From Clostridiales bacterium (GTDB taxonomy: Bacteria; Bacillota; Sulfobacillia; RBS10-35), in NCBI GenBank assembly GCA_018729555.1, contig JAHHQG010000038.1, positions 1-48,439 on the forward strand: DNA of 48,439 nt, written 5' to 3'. Each line of letters starts with the position of its first letter. Within the stretch, counting starts at the first letter, position 1. Positions 10,588-17,159 of the stretch are shown here, one piece after another. The translations under genes were made by a program, and so were the position numbers. The notes below the pieces were generated by a model. The model worked only from the letters and a program-made list of their open reading frames with translations. It did not search any database and was not told the DNA's origin.

Positions 10588-11679
10588 GTGGAAGAGGTCC
10601 TGGCCAAAGCCCAGGATCTTAGCCAGGCGTTGACGGTTGCCCTGGAAGACAATCGGGCGGCCCGCAGCCGTTACCGCAGGCGGTTGGAAGAAGAAGGCCT
10701 TTTGCTTCACGAGGCGTCGCTGGGATGGCCGCCGGCACCGACCACCTGCGGGGTGGACGGATCCTACGCGATCGAGCGGCTCCTCAGCATGGACGTCTGC
10801 CTCTGCGCAGCCGTGGCCGTCGAGGGTCTTACCCCTCCCTCGGAAAGTCGCCACTGGGAAGAACCCCATCACCGGGTGTTTATGGCGGGGGAGCCCCACA
10901 GCCCGGATACAGCTACGGTGCTGCGGAGCGTCATGGTGGGGCGGGAGCTCCTTCTAGCTCGGGAAGCTCCCCATGACATGGTTTTCCTGGACATGACCCT
11001 CACCCTGCCCCTCATCTATTTCAACCAAGCTCTCAATCTCGCCCCCAGGGTGCAGGAACTCCAATCGGCCCGGGAGTTTTTGGCCCATGCGCCGGGTTAC
11101 CTTCGGGCCTACCGGGATATCCTCCAAGCCCGCCGCACCGACAAGCAATACGTGGGAATCCCCAAGTACTCCTCCCAAAGGGAGCTGGGGAACCGGTTGG
11201 GGTGGGCTTCCGCCCAGGACGATCGGGGGATGATGAGCTTCCTTTTGCAGGCGGGGGAACTGACCCGGCCCCTTCCCCTCCAGGACCCCGACCATCCCTG
11301 GCACCTCAAAGTTCCCGAGGGGGAGGAATCCCTGGGAGAGGTGGTGGAGGAGATCCTGGCGGCCGTCAAGGAGATCCACATCATGTACTACCGGCCGACC
11401 CCCTGGCTTCCGGCCTTGCGGGTGGAGATGCCGGGGGCTGTGGCCACCAACCGTCACCGCTTGGCGGTGGTGGTGCAGGGGCTGAAGCACCAATGCGTGG
11501 CGCCGGGGATCCTGGAGCCTTACCCCACCTACATGGCCGATCGCATGGCCAAAGCCGTGGGGCCGGCGATGCCCGCCTTCCGGCAGGTCATCACCCAGGG
11601 GGTGGCCCAGGGCTACCAGGGGGACCTGGAGGAAGTCTACTTTGCCTTTCACGGCTATCGGACGGAGACGGGAAGGTGA
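10588..11679 (+). CDS. nurA: NurA-type 5'-3' nuclease
   Basis: NurA is a Mn-dependent nuclease that works in complex with the HerA hexamer to resect DNA ends. In this 363-residue product the first catalytic aspartate is in CGVDGSYA (about residues 54-61), the second in VFLDMTL (132-138), and a family-typical GIPKYSS segment follows near residue 190. The start is uncertain. GTG at 10588 has no clear SD, whereas the same frame stays open back to the DUF4338 stop at 10519-10521, and a CTG at 10540 is preceded by GGAAGGAAGG. The HerA gene follows directly, the classical archaeal and thermophile pairing. Confidence 0.85.
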   Translation: MEEVLAKAQDLSQALTVALEDNRAARSRYRRRLEEEGLLLHEASLGWPPAPTTCGVDGSYAIERLLSMDVCLCAAVAVEGLTPPSESRHWEEPHHRVFMAGEPHSPDTATVLRSVMVGRELLLAREAPHDMVFLDMTLTLPLIYFNQALNLAPRVQELQSAREFLAHAPGYLRAYRDILQARRTDKQYVGIPKYSSQRELGNRLGWASAQDDRGMMSFLLQAGELTRPLPLQDPDHPWHLKVPEGEESLGEVVEEILAAVKEIHIMYYRPTPWLPALRVEMPGAVATNRHRLAVVVQGLKHQCVAPGILEPYPTYMADRMAKAVGPAMPAFRQVITQGVAQGYQGDLEEVYFAFHGYRTETGR

Positions 11680-11684
11680 GGGCC

Positions 11685-13463
11685 ATGGGGGGCGGCGGGC
11701 AGGATCTGGATGGGCTTTTGGACCAGGGAGAGCAGCTGGGGGTCATCGGATCGCCCTCCAGCACCGCTGAGCTAACCTTGGACATCCTGGGGACGGCGGT
11801 AGAGCGAAAGCTGGTGGGGGAGTTGGCCCTCTTCCGGTTCCGGCAGGACAGCTTTCTCCACTATGCCCTGGGACAGATTACCGAAGTTGTCCTTCAGAAC
11901 CGGTGGCACGAAGATCCCAGCATCCGCAGCCTGATCCGCCAGCGGGGCCGGGTGGACGCCGTGAGCGAACGGCAGGATACCCACCTGGGCAAGATGACGG
12001 TGAGCGCCGTTTTCCGGCAGCACCAAGGCCAGTTTGAGCCGGCCATCCTGGGTACGGTCCCTTCCACGGGTACGGCTATCCGCCTGGTGGATGATGCCAT
12101 GCTGGAGCATCTTCTCCGGCCTTACGCTTCCCAGATCTTTTACCTGGGCAAGGTTTACGGATCGACGCCTAAACTTCCCCTCTGGTTCAAGCATTTCGAT
12201 ACAGGCCCCGAGGGCGCAGGGGAAGCGTATCATGTGGGTATCTTTGGAAAGACCGGGTCCGGGAAATCGGTTCTTGCGAAGATGATCCTGACAGGTTACG
12301 CCCGCCATAGGAAGATGGGCATTCTGGTCCTGGATCCTCAAGGCGAGTTTTCCAAAGATCTAACGGGTCGATCCACAGGGACCTTCGCCCTTCCCCTTAA
12401 AGCCATCCTCGATTACCTGGGAAAGCCCTCCTTTACCCTCGCGGTGCGGAATCTGGTCCTCGATGACTGGGACCTCTTTAAAGAGATTCTCGTGGAATCC
12501 CCCTTCTTTGAGAGGCTCTCCATGCCTCGGGGGGAGAACCGACAGCTGGCAGCCGGGGTCTTGGGGGAGGAACTCGAAAAAGCCAAGGTCAAGCTGGCGG
12601 AGCTTCACACAAGGGCGGCCTTCGAGAAGGCATGGGAGATTCTGCACCGGGAAACGGTACAAAAGGTCTTCTACCGAACCGCCGACTCCCGCAGCCGGTT
12701 TAACGACATGCTACAGCAAGCCGACCCCAACGCCTTTTACGAAAATTACTGGAAACCGGTGGGCGAACTCTTCAACAAAGAACGGCCCGGGACCCGGGAA
12801 GTGAAGTCGGCGCTACGCTGGCTTTTGACCCCCAACGAAAGGGGGGTCCGCCCCGTCCTGGTGGTGGACCTTTCGAAAGAGCAGGCAAGGGGGCTTTTCT
12901 GGAACGATCGCATTCAGACCTTGGTGATCCGGCGCATCCTGAAGGGGCTGACGACGGCGGCGGAGCGAGCCTACCAACAAAAAGAAGAGAGCCTGAACAC
13001 CCTGGTGGTCATGGACGAAGCCCACCGGCTGGCGGGAAGGAAAGCTTCCGATGAGGAGGAGGAGGAGGACCTGGTGCGAAGGGACCTCATCGACGCCGCC
13101 CGCACCACCCGCAAATACGGGCTCGGCTGGATGTTTATCAGCCAGACCCTGGCCAGCCTTCACACGGAGATCCTGCAGCAGCTGCGGATCATGTTCTTTG
13201 GCTTTGGGCTGGGGTTAGGTCAGGAGTTTCAGTCCCTCCGGCTGCTGGTGGGGTCCTCCGATGCCAGCCTGAGGCTCTACCAGACCTTTCGGGACCCCCA
13301 TTCCTCTTTCGATGCAGGCAGCCGCCGGTACTCCTTCATGACCATCGGCCCGGTGAGCCCCCTCTCGTTTGCGGGTACGCCCCTTTTCCTCAACGTCTTC
13401 AACCGGGTGGAGGAATTCTTGGAGGCCAACCGCTTAAAGGTTTCCGTCCGCCAGCTGCGATGA
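11685..13463 (+). CDS. herA: HerA-type hexameric DNA translocase/helicase (FtsK-HerA ATPase)
   Basis: HerA is a ring ATPase that pumps DNA into the bound NurA nuclease. This 592-residue protein shows an N-terminal barrel region, Walker A GKTGSGKS at residues 188-195, the HerA-typical LDPQGEF at 216-222, and Walker B VVMDEAH at about 442-448, with a sensor-like ISQTLASL beyond. ATG at 11685 has GGAAGG eight bases upstream; a GTG at 11676 overlapping the nurA stop is the alternative. Together with DUF4338 and NurA it forms one transcription unit. The 3' end overlaps or abuts the methyltransferase gene. Confidence 0.88.
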   Translation: MGGGGQDLDGLLDQGEQLGVIGSPSSTAELTLDILGTAVERKLVGELALFRFRQDSFLHYALGQITEVVLQNRWHEDPSIRSLIRQRGRVDAVSERQDTHLGKMTVSAVFRQHQGQFEPAILGTVPSTGTAIRLVDDAMLEHLLRPYASQIFYLGKVYGSTPKLPLWFKHFDTGPEGAGEAYHVGIFGKTGSGKSVLAKMILTGYARHRKMGILVLDPQGEFSKDLTGRSTGTFALPLKAILDYLGKPSFTLAVRNLVLDDWDLFKEILVESPFFERLSMPRGENRQLAAGVLGEELEKAKVKLAELHTRAAFEKAWEILHRETVQKVFYRTADSRSRFNDMLQQADPNAFYENYWKPVGELFNKERPGTREVKSALRWLLTPNERGVRPVLVVDLSKEQARGLFWNDRIQTLVIRRILKGLTTAAERAYQQKEESLNTLVVMDEAHRLAGRKASDEEEEEDLVRRDLIDAARTTRKYGLGWMFISQTLASLHTEILQQLRIMFFGFGLGLGQEFQSLRLLVGSSDASLRLYQTFRDPHSSFDAGSRRYSFMTIGPVSPLSFAGTPLFLNVFNRVEEFLEANRLKVSVRQLR

Positions 13464-13480
13464 GGGAAGGAGAGGAAGGT

Positions 13481-14104
13481 ATGGCCGAAGAGAAAGGCCA
13501 CCCCTTTTTCGCCGCCTTTTATGGGTCCTTTGGGCGCTTGGGCCAAGGGTACCTCCAGGGGCAGGTGGAAAAGCTCCTTCACGGAAAGAAGGGACGCCTT
13601 TTGGAGGTGGGGGCAGGGCCGGGGTTTCTCTTTCCCTTGTACGGGAAGCGAAAAGACCTCCAGGTGACGGCCGTCGAACCCGATCCCTACATGCGGCGGC
13701 AGGCGGAAGGAAGGGCCCGGCAGTTTGGGGTGGAGCTTCTCCCGGGGAGGGCGGAAGAGCTCCCCTTTCCCGATGAAAGCTTTGATTACGTCCTTACGAG
13801 CCTGGTCCTTTGCACGGTTCAGGAGCCCAAAAAGGCCATCCGCGAGATGGCCCGGGTGTTAAGACCCGGCGGGGAGCTGCTCTTCTTGGAGCATGTGCGG
13901 GGGGAAGGATGGCGGGGGAGAGGGCAGGATCTTTTGCGTCCCCTCTGGGAGAAGGTGGCGGGAGGCTGCCAGCTGAACCGCCCGACGCAGGTGTGGCTTC
14001 AAGAAGAGCCCCTTTTGCAAGAGATAGAATGGGAATCTCTCCCTGCGGTTTGGCCGGTCCAGCCCATCCTTTTGGGGAAAGCCCGGCGGCGGGCCATGGC
14101 GTGA
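13481..14104 (+). CDS. Class I SAM-dependent methyltransferase
   Basis: This is a small Rossmann-fold methyltransferase of the type 11 / UbiE-like group. Motif I reads LLEVGAGPG, followed by the acidic end of strand 2 in VEPDPYM and the motif IV/post-motif segments SFDYVLTSLVLCTV and VLRPGGELLFLEH. DNA methyltransferase motifs such as NPPY or DPPY are absent, so a small-molecule or lipid substrate is more likely; the substrate is unknown. GGAGAGG at 13469-13475 supports ATG at 13481; an ATG at 13460 overlapping the herA stop (ATGA) is possible. It closes the forward unit that began with pyrR and converges on the YigZ gene 18 bases away. Confidence 0.8.
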   Translation: MAEEKGHPFFAAFYGSFGRLGQGYLQGQVEKLLHGKKGRLLEVGAGPGFLFPLYGKRKDLQVTAVEPDPYMRRQAEGRARQFGVELLPGRAEELPFPDESFDYVLTSLVLCTVQEPKKAIREMARVLRPGGELLFLEHVRGEGWRGRGQDLLRPLWEKVAGGCQLNRPTQVWLQEEPLLQEIEWESLPAVWPVQPILLGKARRRAMA

Positions 14105-14122
14105 AGATCCAAGCTTCCGATT

Positions 14123-14761
14123 TCAAAGGGGACGAAGGGTTCCCGCACCTTCCTCCAGCTGAAGGTCACCTTTGGCTATATCCGTGAGGAACCGGCGGAG
14201 ATCCTCCTTGCGGTCCCCGGGTACCCAGAGGGTGAAGGTCACCTTGTCGGCAAAGAGGGGTGGCTCGATGGAAAGGCCTTCGCGGGAAAGGGCCTCTTTC
14301 AGGCGGGGCCAGAGATCATAAGGGACGGACAGGGTGAGGGGGACCGTCCAGCGGCGGGTTTCTTTGGGCGCCTGGGCGAGGGCCTCTCGGGCAGCTTTTC
14401 CATAGGCCCTGATGAGGCCTCCCTTTCCCAGAAGGATGCCGCCAAAAAGCCGCGCCACGATGACGGCGGCATCGTAGAGGTCTTCGTGGCGGAGGGCCTC
14501 CAGGATGGGAAGGCCTGCGGTATAGGCAGGTTCGCCGGCGTCGTGGGCCTTTTCGGTTCCAGGGTAGAAGCGGGCGGCGTACACGATATGGCGGGCTTTG
14601 GGGTGACGGCCCGCCACCTCTTTGAGCTTTTCCTTCAGCTCTTCTTCGCTCCGACAGGGAAAGGCGTATCCGAAGAAGACGGAATGGCGATCTTCGATGC
14701 GGCTCTGGCCTTCCCCGGCCAGGGTGAGGACATGGTACAATCCGCCAGGGGCAGAGCTCAT
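14123..14761 (-). CDS. YigZ/IMPACT family protein (UPF0029)
   Basis: The 212-residue product fits the YigZ/IMPACT family, an N-terminal ribosomal-protein S5 fold domain and a small C-terminal ferredoxin-like domain. Family motifs include SVFFGYAFPC near the N terminus, RHIVYAARF, and DAGEPAYTAGLPIL (usually DGEP-GTAG-PIL). Its role is poorly defined; the eukaryotic relative IMPACT regulates translation through GCN1. The ATG at 14761 has AAGGAGG seven bases upstream. This ATG and the ATG of the divergent glycosyltransferase overlap in the sequence CATG, so each promoter must sit inside the other gene. Confidence 0.88.
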   Translation of the reverse strand: MSSAPGGLYHVLTLAGEGQSRIEDRHSVFFGYAFPCRSEEELKEKLKEVAGRHPKARHIVYAARFYPGTEKAHDAGEPAYTAGLPILEALRHEDLYDAAVIVARLFGGILLGKGGLIRAYGKAAREALAQAPKETRRWTVPLTLSVPYDLWPRLKEALSREGLSIEPPLFADKVTFTLWVPGDRKEDLRRFLTDIAKGDLQLEEGAGTLRPL

Positions 14762-15494
14762 GCGTGGCCTCCTTCGCCGGCTCCTTCTGATCATTATAGG
14801 CCTTCTTTTTTTGGGAGGCTTTTGGGGCGCCATGATCTTCTACCAAACTTGGGCGCCCAAGCTGGAGATGCTTTCCCAGACGGTGCGGGAAGAGGCGGTG
14901 GAAAAAGGGGGAATGTACCTTCCTCTGGAACACATGGGGGATAAACTTCCCCAGGCGGTGATTTCCGCAGAAGACCGCACCTTTTACAGCAATCCCGGAA
15001 TCGATCCCAAAGCCATGGTGAGGGCTCTTTTCATCAACCTCTGGAATAGGGCTTTCGTCCAGGGAGCCAGCACCCTGACCCAGCAGCTGATGAGGGATGT
15101 CTTTCTTTCGCAGGATAAAGATCTTTGGCGAAAGGCCGAAGAGATCCTCCTGGCGCTTTGGGTGACCCGCCTCTACAGCAAGGATGAAATCCTGGAGATG
15201 TATCTCAATCGGGTGTATTTCGGGCATGGGGCCTGGGGAGCTCCTCAAGCAGCCAGGATCTACTTCGGGAAAGAGGTGAACCAGCTCTCGTGGGGGCAGG
15301 CGGCCCTCTTGGCGGGGCTCTTGCCGGCGCCTTCGGCCTACGATCCCTTTTGCAACTTGGAGGCGGCCAGGGTCCGCCAGCGATATGTGCTGAACCGTTT
15401 GCGGGACGATGGGGTTCTCTCAGCGGAAGAGGCGGAAATGGCAGCCCAGAGCCCCCTCTACCTTTTGCCGGGGATGTGCCAGGGGAAGAGGTAG
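14760..15494 (+). CDS. Monofunctional GT51 peptidoglycan glycosyltransferase
   Basis: The protein polymerises lipid II into glycan strands at the outer face of the membrane. One membrane helix covers about residues 7-27, followed by the GT51 domain with catalytic AVISAEDRTFYSNPGID, the GASTLTQQL motif, the EILLALWVTRLYSKDEILE segment and the LAGLLPAPS motif. At 244 residues it ends where class A penicillin-binding proteins continue into the transpeptidase domain, so it is either a true monofunctional enzyme or a shortened PBP1. The SD before the start is weak. No transpeptidase fragment was recognised downstream. Confidence 0.87.
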   Translation: MRGLLRRLLLIIIGLLFLGGFWGAMIFYQTWAPKLEMLSQTVREEAVEKGGMYLPLEHMGDKLPQAVISAEDRTFYSNPGIDPKAMVRALFINLWNRAFVQGASTLTQQLMRDVFLSQDKDLWRKAEEILLALWVTRLYSKDEILEMYLNRVYFGHGAWGAPQAARIYFGKEVNQLSWGQAALLAGLLPAPSAYDPFCNLEAARVRQRYVLNRLRDDGVLSAEEAEMAAQSPLYLLPGMCQGKR

Positions 15495-15933
15495 GCCGTC
15501 GGTGGAGAGGATGTGTTGCAGGAAGCCTTTTGCCTGAATCCCTCGGCGTTCGCCCATGGCTTTCTAAGGTGGCACCCCTTTTTAAGGGAGGGGACTTCTT
15601 CTCCGACCTATGAAAGGTCTGGAGCATCTTCTGGCGACGCTTGCGGAGGAGCTCCGAGTTGGTCCCAGGAGAAGGCACCGTCGCCTCTCCTTTTCCAGCG
15701 CCAGCCCGCGGTGAGCTCTGCCGAACCTTTCCCAAGACCGGGGCATCACGGGACGCGGTGGCCCCTCCCTACCGAAGCTTGGCAGCGGCCCAGGTCGTCC
15801 GGCGCAAGTGCCGTTGGGCCGGATTATGATACAATGACAAGTAACTATAGATGAATAAGCTGCCGGGCGGAGTCTATGGCCCGTCGAGGGTGAGCAAGGG
15901 CCCGCCCTTAGCCGAAACGGAGGGGTTACGCCG
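15495..15933 (+). other. 439-base region with no recognised gene
   Basis: I see no convincing reading frame in 15495-15933. The stretch holds a short hairpin around 15576-15590 (CCCTT, TTT, AAGGG), an AAGGTGGCACC string at 15566-15576 that recalls a T-box core without a matching terminator, an AT-rich patch near 15823-15850 that may hold a promoter, and a GC-rich inverted segment near 15864-15910 (GGGCGG with CCGCCC) just before the DsbA-like gene. A structured RNA on either strand cannot be excluded. Confidence 0.4.
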
Positions 15934-16902
15934 ATGCAAGGTGCTGACGAGACCACCCGCCCGGGGATTGAGCTGGAGTTTTTCCACGACGTCCTCTGCG
16001 CGTGGTGCTACGCCCTTTCTCCGCGGGTTCGGCGGCTTGCCGCCGAGTACCCCGAAATCCGGATCGTCCACCGCGCCTTTGCCCTGGCGCCGACGCCGGA
16101 ATCCCTGGAGGCCATGTTCGGTTCAAAGGAGCAGGCCAAGCGGGAGATCCTTTCCCACTGGCGAGCGGCCAACCAAAACGACGATGACCACCGCATCCAG
16201 GCCGAGCTCATGGCCACGCGCCCTTTTGACTACCCGTACTCTATGCCGGGGCTTTTGGCCTGCAAGGCGGCCGAGATCCAGGGCGGGCAGGAAGCCCACT
16301 GGGACATGTACGACCGGATTCAGCGCGCCCATCTCACAGAGTGCCTGAACATCGCCGATTTCGAGGTGCTCCGCCAGTGCGCCGAAGACGTCGGCCTGGA
16401 CGTGGCCCGGTGGGAAGCCGACGTTCGCTCGCCGGAGACCCGGGAGGCCGTCGAGCGGGACCTGGCGCGGGCTCGCCTGTACGGGATCCGGGGCGTGCCC
16501 ACCCTTGTGGCGGAGCGCAAGTACGCCTTCAGCGGGGCGCAACCTTATGAACGGCTCAAGACTTGGATCGAGCGCCTCCTGGCGCAGCAAAGGCCGGAGG
16601 CCCTTCGGCAAGGCCCGCAGCGCTTCCCTGGAGCGGGCCCGCTTCGATCATGCGACGGGCGAAGCGGTGTGGGAAGAAGAAGATTATTGCACGCCTCCCC
16701 TCGCCCAGGAGCGGGAAGCCGTCCTGGATCATTATTTTACCGGCCTGACGGTCCAGCCGGTGAAGAAAGGCGAAGGCTGGGCGCGCATCGCCCATCTGCC
16801 GTCGCTTTGGGACGCAGGCGCGATGGCGGGGGACGCGGAACATCCGGCTGCCGGCGGCCTCATGGTGGAGCTTTCCGACGAGGAGGCCGGTCCGGTCTGT
16901 GA
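15934..16902 (+). CDS. DsbA-family thiol oxidoreductase (C terminus out of frame?)
   Basis: The first 215 or so residues form a DsbA/FrnE-like thioredoxin-fold protein with active site CAWC in FFHDVLCAWCYA (residues 17-28) and the cis-proline segment RGVPTLVAERKYAFSGAQP near residues 185-205. No signal peptide is seen, so a cytoplasmic FrnE-like role is likelier than periplasmic disulfide formation. Beyond about base 16600 the frame becomes arginine- and glycine-rich and unconvincing, while another frame looks coding (next entry). The ATG is preceded by GGAGGGG. Codon choice (more GCG, CGC, GTC) differs from neighbouring genes, hinting at transfer. Confidence 0.72.
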   Translation: MQGADETTRPGIELEFFHDVLCAWCYALSPRVRRLAAEYPEIRIVHRAFALAPTPESLEAMFGSKEQAKREILSHWRAANQNDDDHRIQAELMATRPFDYPYSMPGLLACKAAEIQGGQEAHWDMYDRIQRAHLTECLNIADFEVLRQCAEDVGLDVARWEADVRSPETREAVERDLARARLYGIRGVPTLVAERKYAFSGAQPYERLKTWIERLLAQQRPEALRQGPQRFPGAGPLRSCDGRSGVGRRRLLHASPRPGAGSRPGSLFYRPDGPAGEERRRLGAHRPSAVALGRRRDGGGRGTSGCRRPHGGAFRRGGRSGL

Positions 16903-16927
16903 CTTTGAAACGGGCCGCTGCGGATGA
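16667..16927 (+). CDS. Small cysteine-containing ORF overlapping the DsbA-like gene
   Basis: From about base 16610 the plausible coding frame shifts relative to the DsbA-like gene. It reads EEEDYCTPP, then DHYFTGLTVQPVKKGEGWA, then ends in CDFETGRCG with a stop at 16925-16927. A GTG at 16667 could start a separate protein of 86 residues, but no SD is evident, so it may equally be the real C terminus of the DsbA-like protein joined through a frameshift. I do not recognise the family. Cysteines at both ends could be redox active with the CAWC protein; this is inference. Confidence 0.4.
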   Translation: MWEEEDYCTPPLAQEREAVLDHYFTGLTVQPVKKGEGWARIAHLPSLWDAGAMAGDAEHPAAGGLMVELSDEEAGPVCDFETGRCG

Positions 16928-17159
16928 AACGGGAAAGGCCCAGGGAGCCGGGAATCCATCCCCGGAGAGGCTTCCGACCCCGTGGCCTTGGTGAGCCCGC
17001 GCCGGATCCGAAGAGCGGCCGGCTGATCATTCCCCGTACCGGTAGCGTCGGCTGTGGGCGTGGAAGCGTTCCCGGCGCCGATCCTTCTCCGACCAGCTTT
17101 GACCTCCTCCCGGAAGTGAATTCCGGGGATGCCCAGAGGGAGGCTCGCTTCAGGATCCG

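Noticed and set aside
9346..13463. Complete Druantia system
   Set aside because: Only the DruA-like DUF4338 component is present; no DruE-type giant helicase or other Druantia subunits are visible on either side.
15560..15600. T-box riboswitch core
   Set aside because: AAGGTGGCACC is only a partial match, lacks the following CGCG bases, has no proper terminator, and no tRNA synthetase or amino acid gene follows.
15860..15930. Riboswitch before the DsbA-like gene
   Set aside because: The GC-rich inverted repeats do not match any aptamer class I can recognise, and such pairing is common in GC-rich DNA.
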